Source: Oceanobacillus sp. FSL K6-2867
GTDB taxonomy: Bacteria > Bacillota > Bacilli > Bacillales > Amphibacillaceae
Direction of reading: 5' to 3'
Assembly: GCF_037963145.1 (NCBI RefSeq)
Contig: NZ_CP150144.1
Coordinates: forward strand, 1,798,001-1,862,000
DNA length: 64,000 nt
Shown here: positions 16,479-25,109 of the stretch, in pieces
Layout of the letters: every line of letters starts with the position of its first letter
Position numbering within the stretch: the stretch's first letter is position 1
Translations under genes and position numbers: made by a program
The notes under the pieces: model-generated
Told to the model about the DNA's origin: nothing
Databases searched by the model: none
The model's input: the letters and a program-made list of their open reading frames with translations, nothing else

Positions 16479-17825
16479 TTATTCTTTTAACCCGAGCAAG
16501 TCATCAATTACCTTTACAACCTGGTCAGCATACTTTTCACATTCGTCAGCAGTTGGAGCTTCGACCATGACACGGACAAGTGGTTCTGTTCCAGATGGTC
16601 TTACAAGGACACGTCCTTGTCCTGCAAGCTTCGTTTCCACCGCTTTAATTTCATCTAAAATAACTGGATTGCTTAATGCTTCGTTTTTATCAGTTACTTT
16701 TACATTTTTTAACACTTGCGGGAAAACTTTCATATCACTTGCTAGTTCAGATAGCGTTTTACCCGTTTCCTTCATCACATTTACAAGCTGCAATGCGGAT
16801 AGCATGCCATCTCCTGTTGTGATGAAATCAAGGAAGATAATATGACCGGATTGTTCTCCACCAAGATTATAACCGCCATTGCGCATTTCTTCCATAACGT
16901 AACGATCGCCAACTGCAGTCTTATCACTGCGTATGCCGTTCTCCTCAATTGCCTTGTAGAACCCAAGGTTACTCATTACAGTTGATACAACTGTATTTTT
17001 CTTGAGCAGTCCCTTTTCATTCATATATCTCGCACAAATGAACATAATTTGGTCGCCGTCAACGATGTTTCCTTTTTCATCAACTGCGATGAGGCGATCA
17101 CCATCTCCATCAAATGCAAGACCAATATCTGCGCCTTTTTCCGTTACAAATGCTTGCAGCTTTTCTGGATGTGTAGATCCTACGCCGTCATTTATATTAA
17201 GTCCATCGGGGCTTGACCCCATTGAAAAGATATCTGCTTCCAAATCAGCGAACAGGTGTGTAGCCAAACTAGATGTCGCACCGTGTGCACAGTCAATTGC
17301 AATTTGAAGTCCTTCAAAATCATTATCAATCGTATCCTTCAAATAGGATAGATACTTTTGTCCGCCCTCAAAATAATCGGTAACAATTCCTACACTGGCA
17401 CCTGTTGGACGAGGCAGGGTATCTTCTGTATCCATTAGCTTTTCAATTTCTGCTTCCTGTTCATCTGTCAATTTAAAGCCATCTGGTCCAAAGAACTTAA
17501 TCCCGTTATCCTCAACTGGGTTATGCGATGCTGAAATCATAACACCAGCCTGTGCACTTGTAGCTTTTGTTAAATAAGCAACACCTGGTGTCGAGATTAC
17601 TCCAAGTCGCATTACTTCTGCACCGATAGATAAAAGTCCAGCTAATAAGGCCCCTTCCAGCATATGGCCTGAAATTCTTGTGTCGCGGCCTATCACGACA
17701 CGAGGTCTTTCCATTCCATTTGTCAACACGTAACCACCATAGCGTCCTAGCTTGTATGCTAGTTCTGGTGTCAGGTCCTTATTGGCTACGCCTCTCACAC
17801 CATCCGTTCCAAAATATTTTCCCAT
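16479..17825 (-). CDS. glmM: Phosphoglucosamine mutase
   Basis: GlmM converts glucosamine-6-phosphate to glucosamine-1-phosphate for UDP-GlcNAc synthesis. The 448-residue protein opens [20 protein letters not shown]. The active phosphoserine loop is [20 protein letters not shown] near 95-115, the Mg-binding loop is [13 protein letters not shown], the sugar loop is [10 protein letters not shown], and the phosphate-binding loop is [14 protein letters not shown] near the end. Length is canonical. It follows cdaR by about 55 bp, the conserved cdaA-cdaR-glmM order that also allows GlmM to inhibit CdaA. Confidence 0.97.
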   Translation of the reverse strand: MGKYFGTDGVRGVANKDLTPELAYKLGRYGGYVLTNGMERPRVVIGRDTRISGHMLEGALLAGLLSIGAEVMRLGVISTPGVAYLTKATSAQAGVMISASHNPVEDNGIKFFGPDGFKLTDEQEAEIEKLMDTEDTLPRPTGASVGIVTDYFEGGQKYLSYLKDTIDNDFEGLQIAIDCAHGATSSLATHLFADLEADIFSMGSSPDGLNINDGVGSTHPEKLQAFVTEKGADIGLAFDGDGDRLIAVDEKGNIVDGDQIMFICARYMNEKGLLKKNTVVSTVMSNLGFYKAIEENGIRSDKTAVGDRYVMEEMRNGGYNLGGEQSGHIIFLDFITTGDGMLSALQLVNVMKETGKTLSELASDMKVFPQVLKNVKVTDKNEALSNPVILDEIKAVETKLAGQGRVLVRPSGTEPLVRVMVEAPTADECEKYADQVVKVIDDLLGLKE

Positions 17826-17882
17826 TCGTTACCTCTCCTTTAACTTACATCCAATTCAGCTGTCTGCTTTTAAATGAATTAA

Positions 17883-19124
17883 TCACTCAGGTTGCTCTTC
17901 GCTAATCTCTACTGTAATTTCTTCTGATTCTCCAGTAATTGTTATATTATCAAGGTCTGGTCCTTCGATTTCAATTGGAACTTGATGCTCTCCTGGCTCC
18001 AGATCACTTAAATCAATGAATATACGGATATCTTCAGCTGTTAATTCTTTTATATCCGCCTCATCACCTGTAACCGTAACATCCATTTCAGCGGCTTCAG
18101 GCTCAATATAGGTAACTGTTTGTCCATCTTGTAATCCTTCTTCTTCGATTGCTAAACCTTCAAAAACACGGGACTGCTCTACATCGACGGTTACCTCAAT
18201 TGTTTCCATATCCGGAACATTTACACCGTCTGGCAATGAAAGTTGCGCATCTATTGTACCAGATTCGGTGATTTCGGATAAATCAATTGCTTCTGTTGAA
18301 AGCTCAGAAATTCCTTCTAGAACTTCACTAGTGGAAAATATCTCCACCTCATCTACATTAGCAGAAATCGAATTTAATGCATAGCCCTCAGGCATTTTTC
18401 CTGTCGTTTCAACGGATACAGGTACCGATTTACTTGGATTATCTACCTCGGCTGATATTTGAATATTTTCCGGTTCTACCCGGACTGTTAGCTCATTACC
18501 CTGCGTATCATAAACATTTACAGGCAGCTCACGATTATTAATTGAACCATCCAGACCTTCTAAATTGACATATGCCTTCACAATACCAATTTGATCGATA
18601 ATGGACCTTGAACTTGTGATCGTAACCTCAGCAGGCTCAAGTGTATAGTCAGTCAATTCATATCCTGGGGCCATTTTATCTTCATTAATAAAATCAGCAA
18701 CAACAGAAAACTGCTCGCTTGCCCTTTCTTCAATTGTAACCGTAATCGTTTTCGGTTCAATAAATACAGTAAGATCCCTGGAGATATTATGCTCCAGTTC
18801 CACTACATGTTCGCCTTCTTCTAATCCTTGCAGGTCAACAAACACATCAAAATTACGTTGAAAAACAAGAGGGGTCAAGTTTCCAGGATTCCCCTGTAAG
18901 CTAACCGTAACAAATTCCGGCACACCACTAACCACATAGTTTTCTTCGTCAATTTTTATTTCGACCGGCACATCATCAAGTTTTTGCGTTTGTTCAGATC
19001 TGCCTGAGAAGGTTGGGTCGGAATGCGATGAATTAACTGTAACATTCACAAATATATACAGGAATACCGCGAAAGCTAAAGAAGCAAGTCGGACAAACCA
19101 TTTACTCTTAAACCAATTATCCAT
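17883..19124 (-). CDS. cdaR: CdaR (YbbR-domain) regulator of diadenylate cyclase
   Basis: 413 residues: an N-terminal membrane anchor (SKWFVRLASLAFAVFLYIFV, about 7-26) followed by four YbbR-type beta-rich repeats exposed outside the membrane and an acidic tail. CdaR binds CdaA and modulates c-di-AMP production. It is a little shorter than B. subtilis CdaR (about 480), consistent with variable tail length. It overlaps cdaA by 8 bp, so expression is coupled, and lies upstream of glmM as in most Firmicutes. Confidence 0.92.
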   Translation of the reverse strand: MDNWFKSKWFVRLASLAFAVFLYIFVNVTVNSSHSDPTFSGRSEQTQKLDDVPVEIKIDEENYVVSGVPEFVTVSLQGNPGNLTPLVFQRNFDVFVDLQGLEEGEHVVELEHNISRDLTVFIEPKTITVTIEERASEQFSVVADFINEDKMAPGYELTDYTLEPAEVTITSSRSIIDQIGIVKAYVNLEGLDGSINNRELPVNVYDTQGNELTVRVEPENIQISAEVDNPSKSVPVSVETTGKMPEGYALNSISANVDEVEIFSTSEVLEGISELSTEAIDLSEITESGTIDAQLSLPDGVNVPDMETIEVTVDVEQSRVFEGLAIEEEGLQDGQTVTYIEPEAAEMDVTVTGDEADIKELTAEDIRIFIDLSDLEPGEHQVPIEIEGPDLDNITITGESEEITVEISEEQPE

Positions 19125-19938
19125 TCTTGTTCCCCCTTCGTTTCCACGACTTTTTCTCAGAGGTCTTTTGATTTAGGGATAAATGGGCTTGAAGCATATC
19201 ACGGAGATTGTCCTGATTAAGATCCCGATGAAGCTCCCCATTTTTTGTACAGGAAACCGCACCTGTTTCCTCTGAAACAACAATTGTCAGCGCATCGGTA
19301 ACCTCGCTGATACCCATTGCAGCACGATGCCTCGTCCCTAGCTCCTTTGAGATAAATGGACTTTCCGATAATGGCAGGTAACAAGCTGCTGCGGTGATCT
19401 CCCCCTCTTTTACGATAACTGCACCATCATGCAGTGGTGTATTCGGAGTGAAAATATTTGTCAGCAGCTGATGCGATAATTTCCCGTTAATTGCAATCCC
19501 TGTTTCAGCGTATTCACCAATACCTGTTTCGCGTTCAATCGAAATTAATGCGCCGATTCGTCGTTTTGCCATATAGCTGCACGACTGTACAATTGCATCA
19601 ATTTCCTGTTGCATCTTTTCTTCTTCCGACTTTACACTCCGAGCAAATAGATTACCCCTTCCAAGCTGCTCAAGCGCTCTCCGCAGCTCAGGCTGGAATA
19701 GTATGATGATTACAATTAACCCCCAGGAAATGGCCTGATTTGTCAGCCATTGCATGGTTTGTAAATTCAGTAATATACTTAATAGCCAGACCACAAGTAC
19801 TACAGCAATTCCCTTTAAAAGCTGAATTGCTTTGGTACCTCTAATCAGCATCATTAATTTATATAATACATACCAGACGAGAGTTATATCTACGCCTATT
19901 CTTAGCAGGTCTATTAAATCGAATCCCCCATCAAGCAT
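19117..19938 (-). CDS. cdaA: Diadenylate cyclase CdaA
   Basis: CdaA makes c-di-AMP from two ATP at the membrane. From the ATG at 19938 (AAAGAGG upstream) the protein is 273 residues, the usual size: three N-terminal helices (about 10-90), a coiled linker, and the DAC domain with the catalytic DGAVIV and the RHRAAMG motif. The frame is open to 20001, but that extension is non-conserved and unsupported. It has its own promoter (extended -10 at 20183-20188), separated from rsiW by a terminator. Confidence 0.94.
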   Translation of the reverse strand: MLDGGFDLIDLLRIGVDITLVWYVLYKLMMLIRGTKAIQLLKGIAVVLVVWLLSILLNLQTMQWLTNQAISWGLIVIIILFQPELRRALEQLGRGNLFARSVKSEEEKMQQEIDAIVQSCSYMAKRRIGALISIERETGIGEYAETGIAINGKLSHQLLTNIFTPNTPLHDGAVIVKEGEITAAACYLPLSESPFISKELGTRHRAAMGISEVTDALTIVVSEETGAVSCTKNGELHRDLNQDNLRDMLQAHLSLNQKTSEKKSWKRRGNKNG

Positions 19939-20182
19939 GTGCACACATCCTCTTTGCAATAATAATTTATCACGCATTAACGGTCTGTAATGTCCCCACA
20001 TTCAAGCATGAGGGAACCAAAAACAAGTGAAGGTGTGGGATAAAACAGTCCGTAAATTCCTTATTATGTTCAAGCAGCATTCGCGGGACAGAAAAGCCGC
20101 CACTAAATGAAGTCTCACTTTATTACTTTTAAACAAGCACGCTTATATGTAGCTTGGTTTTCAAAAGATAGGAACGGTATCT

Positions 20183-20191
20183 ATTATAACA
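20183..20191 (-). promoter_or_regulatory. Extended -10 promoter upstream of cdaA
   Basis: TGTTATAAT on the minus strand combines a TG dinucleotide with a consensus TATAAT. No good -35 is seen, as expected for extended -10 promoters. It implies a leader of about 240 nt before cdaA, in which I see no known riboswitch. Confidence 0.5.
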
Positions 20192-20230
20192 CAATATCTC
20201 TAAATCATATTACTTTAGCAATGCAAAAAG

Positions 20231-20257
20231 CCAGATAAGATTTCACATCTTATCTGG
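20231..20257 (-). terminator. Terminator after rsiW
   Basis: CCAGATAAGAT / ATCTTATCTGG is an 11-bp perfect stem with a 5-nt loop; the minus-strand continuation is CTTTTTGC. It isolates sigW-rsiW from cdaA. Confidence 0.75.
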
Positions 20258-20273
20258 ATGCATTTCAATATGG

Positions 20274-20924
20274 TTAAAAAGCAAAAATACCTTTAAAAAA
20301 GCTTCTCATTTTATACCACATCCATTCAAACATTTGATCAACTGTTTCTAATTCACCATTGACCCCTCCGGCTGAAGCCATAAGTCCTTCCCCATACAGC
20401 GAATCATTCTCATCGGCAATAAGTTTTCCGTTTACTAAGGTTACATCCCCATCAATCGTACCCTTTATGAGTAATTTCCCATTTTTAACGAGTACATCTC
20501 CTGGAACAGTTACACCCTCAGGCACAATAACTGTATCTCCTTGAATGACTAGCTCTTCCTGTTTGGAAACGACTAATTGACCATCCTCATTCCAAGATGC
20601 AAACATTCCAGTCATCATTAGCACAAAAAATATTGCTGCTGCAGTGAGCACTGGATGCATTTTAAACCATCGCATATAGGTAACACGTTTTTTCTCAGTC
20701 GGAAGTCTATCCATAACTTTCTGCGTAAAATCGTTTGGTGCTGTGAAATGCTCCGCACTCTTAATCAATGTAATCGTACGCTTTAGTTCATGGAAATGAT
20801 GTTGGCAAGCTTCACAAGTTTCCAGATGTGTTCTCAGCTGAGCTTCTTCCTCCTTGTAAAGGTCACCATCCAAATATTTATGCATCAATTCAACCGATTC
20901 TTTATTACATTCCAAGTGTTTCAC
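20274..20924 (-). CDS. rsiW: Anti-sigma-W factor RsiW
   Basis: 216 residues: an N-terminal zinc-associated anti-sigma domain with H-x3-C-x2-C ([15 protein letters not shown], about 33-47), one membrane helix (about 92-110), and an extracytoplasmic part with a bactofilin-like turn repeat ([20 protein letters not shown]) and a conserved tail [14 protein letters not shown]. RsiW holds SigW at the membrane until stepwise proteolysis under envelope stress. It starts 6 bp after the sigW stop. Confidence 0.93.
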   Translation of the reverse strand: MKHLECNKESVELMHKYLDGDLYKEEEAQLRTHLETCEACQHHFHELKRTITLIKSAEHFTAPNDFTQKVMDRLPTEKKRVTYMRWFKMHPVLTAAAIFFVLMMTGMFASWNEDGQLVVSKQEELVIQGDTVIVPEGVTVPGDVLVKNGKLLIKGTIDGDVTLVNGKLIADENDSLYGEGLMASAGGVNGELETVDQMFEWMWYKMRSFFKGIFAF

Positions 20925-20930
20925 ACTCCT

Positions 20931-21494
20931 TTACACATGACGAAGCCTTTTTCTTAGAGCTTCTCTCCCACGATGAATTCGGGTTTTCACCGTTCCTAAA
21001 GGTATATCTAAGATGTCGCTTATTTCTTGAAGGGAAAACTCTTCCAAATAACGCAGCATAATAATACTGCGGTATTTCGGTGGAAGCTGGGAAATTTCGT
21101 GATGAATATAGCGTTGCAGTTCCAAGCTTTCAACTTCTTCACCAGGCAGCCGCTCCTTACTGGCCAGCTGGGAATACATATCCAACCCTTCCGTCCCTTT
21201 GATCTCAGCATCCAGATAATAATCTGGCTTTCGCTTACGGATCCGGTCGATCGTCAAATTCGTAGCAATCCGATACAACCACGTAGAAAACTTTCTGCGA
21301 TCATCAAACGAATGGATGTTAACATATGCACGAATAAAAGCTTCCTGCGCCATATCCTCTGCTTCATGTGCATTACCAAGCATCCGAAAACAATGCTGGT
21401 ATATTTTATCTTGGTAAAAGGATACGACATCAGCAAATGCCGATTGATCCCCTTTTTTAACTTGTTTTATTTTTTCTATTATAAATTGATCCAT
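20931..21494 (-). CDS. sigW: ECF sigma factor SigW
   Basis: 187 residues, the standard size. Region 2 is HCFRMLGNAHEAEDMAQEAF with DDRRKFSTWLYRIATNLTID, and region 4 has EISQLPPKYRSIIMLRYLEE and the helix-turn-helix SLQEISDILDIPLGTVKTRI. SigW controls defence against membrane-active compounds and cell-wall antibiotics. GGAGG precedes the ATG, and the promoter upstream is itself a textbook sigma-W site, so the operon is autoregulated. Confidence 0.96.
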   Translation of the reverse strand: MDQFIIEKIKQVKKGDQSAFADVVSFYQDKIYQHCFRMLGNAHEAEDMAQEAFIRAYVNIHSFDDRRKFSTWLYRIATNLTIDRIRKRKPDYYLDAEIKGTEGLDMYSQLASKERLPGEEVESLELQRYIHHEISQLPPKYRSIIMLRYLEEFSLQEISDILDIPLGTVKTRIHRGREALRKRLRHV

Positions 21495-21526
21495 CAGGTT
21501 ACCTCCGCTTACTATGCGGTACTTGT

Positions 21527-21554
21527 TATACGAGTATGTAGCAAAAAGGTTTCA
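21527..21554 (-). promoter_or_regulatory. Sigma-W autoregulatory promoter of sigW-rsiW
   Basis: TGAAAC (21554-21549) and CGTATA (21532-21527) with a 16-bp spacer match the ECF sigma-W consensus exactly. Confidence 0.9.
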
Positions 21555-21709
21555 AACTTTCTTTAACAAAAAAGTGACAAAATGTTTCGGCCTATATATG
21601 CCTATTAATTCATGCTGCTCAAGACTTAGAAAACATCAAGCATATCTATAATTTGTCCCTTGAAAACCAGATTTGAAAAAAGACACAAAATGTTCACAGA
21701 CGTTTACTA

Positions 21710-21738
21710 TTGCATTAATTTGGGTAATTTTCTATTAT
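21710..21738 (+). promoter_or_regulatory. Sigma-A-type promoter of the Spo0E-like gene
   Basis: TTGCAT (21710-21715), 17 bp, TATTAT (21733-21738); the GTG start follows 26 bp later. Confidence 0.55.
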
Positions 21739-21764
21739 AGTATACTAGATAGGAGGGCAGAATT

Positions 21765-21914
21765 GTGAATAAAGATCATTTAATTGAAAAAATTGAAGAA
21801 TGCCGTGAAGAAATGATTTCACTTTCTACAACACATGACCTGACTTCTGAGGCTGTTATCGCATCAAGTGTTAAGCTAGACCAATTAATTAATACGTACC
21901 AAAAGCAATACTAG
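21765..21914 (+). CDS. Spo0E family aspartyl-phosphate phosphatase (49 aa)
   Basis: Starting at GTG 21765 behind AGGAGGG, the ORF encodes MNKDHLIEKIEECREEMISL, then a loop, then SSVKLDQLINTYQKQY. The two-helix layout with the S-x-x-L-D signature (SVKLD) is that of Spo0E/YnzD/YisI phosphatases, which remove phosphate from Spo0A-P and so delay sporulation. Size fits (Spo0E-like proteins are about 50-85 residues). It stands alone, with its own promoter and a terminator right after it. Confidence 0.85.
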   Translation: MNKDHLIEKIEECREEMISLSTTHDLTSEAVIASSVKLDQLINTYQKQY

Positions 21915-21935
21915 ATAAAAAACATCATATAGGGT

Positions 21936-21986
21936 AAAAAAAGACATCAAAATGCTCACCAGAGCAGGAAATGAATGTCTTTTTTA
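21936..21986 (+). terminator. Terminator after the Spo0E-like gene
   Basis: AAAAAAGACAT pairs with ATGTCTTTTTT across a 28-nt imperfect inner stem/loop. It is A/T-flanked on both sides, so it may also serve the convergent mevalonate operon. Confidence 0.65.
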
Positions 21987-22022
21987 TTTTGGGCATAAAA
22001 TAGAGTTGCCCTATCTATTCTA

Positions 22023-23135
22023 TTATTCTTTCGTAACAGCAGCACCATATGGATATGGTTGAAGGTTTAAGGCCTTAATACCAGCATCCTTCCAAGCTTT
22101 CATCAGTTCATCGGCTTGTTGTTTCGATGGCATAAAAGCAATGCCACAATCACCGCCGCCAGCTCCTGAAGGCTTACCCGCTCCTCCTAATGATTCTGCT
22201 AAATCACATAGTGTCCCGAGCAAAGGTGTTTCAATCGGTGTATCAGCTGCTTTGCCAACAGCAGCTAACGCTTTTCTATTCTGTTTTACACCTTTTAGCA
22301 GAAGCTCCACATCGGCATTTTCCATTCCTTGGAAAAATTGGTCAACTGCCAATTTACTTGCATCTAAGAATCGATGGAATGCTTCTGGGTTATCAGACTT
22401 TAATTGTAAAATTTGGTCGACAAGCTTCGAGGTCGATGCAGGCTTACCAGTCCAGCCTACACAAAAATAGACATTCTTCGGCATTTGTATCGACTTTAAC
22501 TCATAATATGTCCAATTTCTTTCAACTAAATCTGTTATTGATTTGCAATTATGGTATGCATCTAACAGCCATTCAGCTTGAAACGACGCATACTGAAGCA
22601 TACCGCCATAGGATGAAGCAGCCACATCTGCGCCTGAACCATTACCCTGCGTTTTTACGTGGGAAATAGCCGCAAGTCTAAAAACCAGCTCTGATGCAGG
22701 CGGTTTTTCTAGGAATTTATTAAGAATAGCCGCGATTACAGATGTTACAACTGCCGCGCTTGATCCTAAACCATATTTAATGCCAGAACTGTCATCCAAT
22801 TCACTGCGAATCGCTAGGTGGAAATTCTCAGGCTGTACGTTTTTTTCCATTAAATATGTATAAACAACCGTCATCGCATCACATACAAACTGCGTTCTTT
22901 CGTCATTTGAATGGATCCTGACTTCCCCAGCTTCATAGGACCAGTCCAGATTCTCGAGCTTGAAATCTTGCAATGTCAGCATATTTCTTTCACTTTGTTC
23001 AATCGCAGCATAAACAAAACGGTCCACAGCTGTAACCGCTAGTTTTTGATATGGCTCAAGAACAGCAAATTCCCCAGCAATCATTAGTTTCCCTGGTACT
23101 TTTAAAGTCATTGATGTATTATCCAAGACGTTCAA
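22023..23135 (-). CDS. mvaK2: Phosphomevalonate kinase
   Basis: This GHMP-family kinase phosphorylates mevalonate-5-phosphate. 370 residues: N-terminal VPGKLMIAGEFAVLEPYQKL, the ATP-binding glycine/serine loop KYGLGSSAAVVTS (about 120-132), and the C-terminal motif GGAGKPSGAGGGDCGIAF (about 320-337). Length and motifs separate it from mevalonate kinase. Last gene of mvaA-mvk-mvaD-mvaK2, starting 3 bp after mvaD. Product: mevalonate-5-diphosphate for MvaD. Confidence 0.93.
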   Translation of the reverse strand: MNVLDNTSMTLKVPGKLMIAGEFAVLEPYQKLAVTAVDRFVYAAIEQSERNMLTLQDFKLENLDWSYEAGEVRIHSNDERTQFVCDAMTVVYTYLMEKNVQPENFHLAIRSELDDSSGIKYGLGSSAAVVTSVIAAILNKFLEKPPASELVFRLAAISHVKTQGNGSGADVAASSYGGMLQYASFQAEWLLDAYHNCKSITDLVERNWTYYELKSIQMPKNVYFCVGWTGKPASTSKLVDQILQLKSDNPEAFHRFLDASKLAVDQFFQGMENADVELLLKGVKQNRKALAAVGKAADTPIETPLLGTLCDLAESLGGAGKPSGAGGGDCGIAFMPSKQQADELMKAWKDAGIKALNLQPYPYGAAVTKE

Positions 23136-23138
23136 CCC

Positions 23139-24116
23139 CTATAGATAGCTTATTCCCTGCCCTGGTTTACTTAAAATTACATCCGATACACCGGATATTT
23201 CAGAAAGTCTTTGTTTAACACGTGCTTCATCCTCTGGCAAGTAAAGGACTTTAACATTTGGACCGGCATCAATTGTAAAATATGCTGGAATCCCATCTGC
23301 CCGCATATCTCCTACCATTTGCATTACACGCATTGTTGTATCATGCCAGTAGGTGAAAGGAGGATTTGCAGCTAGCGTAGTTGCATGCATCTTTAGACAA
23401 TTTGCTTCTGCAATGCTTCCTACTTTCTCAAAATCCTTCTCTGAAATTGCTTCCTTTATCTGTTTTAAATCATTTGGAATACTGTCCAGCCATCCTGCAT
23501 AAAACGGAGATGTTTCTACTGTTCGTTTCATTCCAGCACGACTCGACACCTTTTTCATGGTCGATGAAAGGACAACGGCAGCAACACGAACATCCCAATG
23601 CTTGTCCGGTGCAATTGGAACAGCAAACGAATCTGAACCATCTGCTCGTTCACCCATTTCCCATTCTGCAAAGCCGCCATAAATGGAGCGACAAGCAGAT
23701 CCAGATCCTTGACGCGTGAGACGGGACAATACTTGATCATCCAAGTCTAAACCAATAGCTTTAGCACCCGCTGCCGCCAGTGCTGCAAAGCCAGAGGCAG
23801 ATGAGGCAAATCCAGCAGCAGTTGGAACATCATTAATAGAATTCACCACAGCATATAACTGTTCTTTTCCTGCAAGCTGACGAATCAAATCAAGAAATTT
23901 CGTCACACGAAGGAATGCCTCACCCTCTACCGGCTGATTATCGAGCATGAATTGATCTTCGGATAAATCCTCCTGAAAAGCTACAGTAGTAGTTGTTGAA
24001 AAGCCATCCAATGTGAGGGAAAGACTGCTGTTTGTAGGTAAAATCAGCCTTTCATCACGCTTTCCCCAGTATTTGATTAAAGCAATATTTGTATGTGCTT
24101 TTGCTGTAGCTTTCAT
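23139..24116 (-). CDS. mvaD: Diphosphomevalonate decarboxylase
   Basis: ATP-dependent decarboxylation of mevalonate-5-diphosphate to isopentenyl diphosphate. The 325-residue GHMP-fold enzyme begins AKAHTNIALIKYWGKRDERL, then SLSLTLDGFSTTTTV, the phosphate loop AGFASSASGFAALAAA, GSGSACRSIYGGFAEW, and a late conserved Asp in FTIDAGPNVKVLYLPE. Length is normal. It sits 30 bp after mvk in the operon. Confidence 0.95.
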   Translation of the reverse strand: MKATAKAHTNIALIKYWGKRDERLILPTNSSLSLTLDGFSTTTTVAFQEDLSEDQFMLDNQPVEGEAFLRVTKFLDLIRQLAGKEQLYAVVNSINDVPTAAGFASSASGFAALAAAGAKAIGLDLDDQVLSRLTRQGSGSACRSIYGGFAEWEMGERADGSDSFAVPIAPDKHWDVRVAAVVLSSTMKKVSSRAGMKRTVETSPFYAGWLDSIPNDLKQIKEAISEKDFEKVGSIAEANCLKMHATTLAANPPFTYWHDTTMRVMQMVGDMRADGIPAYFTIDAGPNVKVLYLPEDEARVKQRLSEISGVSDVILSKPGQGISYL

Positions 24117-24146
24117 CGTTTTATCTCCCTTGTCTCTCTATTCTTT

Positions 24147-25109
24147 TTACTTTTGCTTTTTCAATACGAACGGCCATACTGCTGATGCGCCGTACTTTCT
24201 CAGCTTCTCTGCAAGCAATTTCGAATGTACTTCATTTTGGGCAAGTGCGATAATACAGCCACCATTGCCTCCACCTGTTAATTTCGCACCTAAAGCTCCT
24301 TCTTTTCGAGCAAAATAAATTAATCTGTTCAACCCAGCATCACTCACACCAAGTGCTTCCAATTCCTTTTGCGCTTCATTTAATAATTGCCCAAGGAAAT
24401 GTTTACCAGCCCGTTCCAGTGCATGCTTTGCTTGATGGGTTAATTCACCAATTCGATCCATTTTTCGCTGAATTCGCTTCGGTGCTGACTTGAGCAGCCT
24501 CGCAACAGACTCTACAGATGTACGTGTATCACCAACTCTTCCTGAGTCCGCGACAATAAAATGGAAATCCTCTCCAAGGTCAATGTAATCAATTGGATTT
24601 TCCTTCTTATACCATACTGGAGAACGAGATGTAATCGTAAGCGTATCCAGACCACTTGGAGCTCCATGTGCATAGGTTTCTGCTACATTTGCAAGCTCTA
24701 ATAGCTCGCCGTCTGTACATTCTCTATCAGCAAAGTCAAATAGAGACCGAATCACAGATATTGCAACAGATGCACTTGACCCTAATCCTTTTCCGGGTGG
24801 AATAGAGGAGTTAATGCGAATCAGCAGGTCTTTGCAAGGAATCTCTAAGTACTCTAACGTCGCATCCACACACTGTACGATTCCTTGTAAGGATTCCGGA
24901 GCTAAATGTAATGGACCGTGATAAAAAGAACTATCCATTTTAACCGCCCCTGGTACACGTTCAATTACTGTTTCAACACCAATTAAAGGAAATGGAATCG
25001 CAATTGCGGGCTGTCCGTGCACAACCGCATGCTCTCCAATCAAAATTAGCTTACTATGAGCTATACCAATAGCTGTTTTTTCTGAAGTTGTTACTTTTTC
25101 TGCACTCAT
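24147..25109 (-). CDS. mvk: Mevalonate kinase
   Basis: 320-residue GHMP kinase that phosphorylates mevalonate. Motif 1 is KLILIGEHAVVHGQPAIAIP, motif 2 PPGKGLGSSASVAISVIRS, and motif 3 GALGAKLTGGGNGGCIIAL. The GEHAVVHG sequence is diagnostic of mevalonate kinase rather than the phospho-enzyme. The start ATG overlaps the mvaA stop by 4 bp (ATGA), indicating coupled translation. Also known as mvaK1. Confidence 0.94.
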   Translation of the reverse strand: MSAEKVTTSEKTAIGIAHSKLILIGEHAVVHGQPAIAIPFPLIGVETVIERVPGAVKMDSSFYHGPLHLAPESLQGIVQCVDATLEYLEIPCKDLLIRINSSIPPGKGLGSSASVAISVIRSLFDFADRECTDGELLELANVAETYAHGAPSGLDTLTITSRSPVWYKKENPIDYIDLGEDFHFIVADSGRVGDTRTSVESVARLLKSAPKRIQRKMDRIGELTHQAKHALERAGKHFLGQLLNEAQKELEALGVSDAGLNRLIYFARKEGALGAKLTGGGNGGCIIALAQNEVHSKLLAEKLRKYGASAVWPFVLKKQK

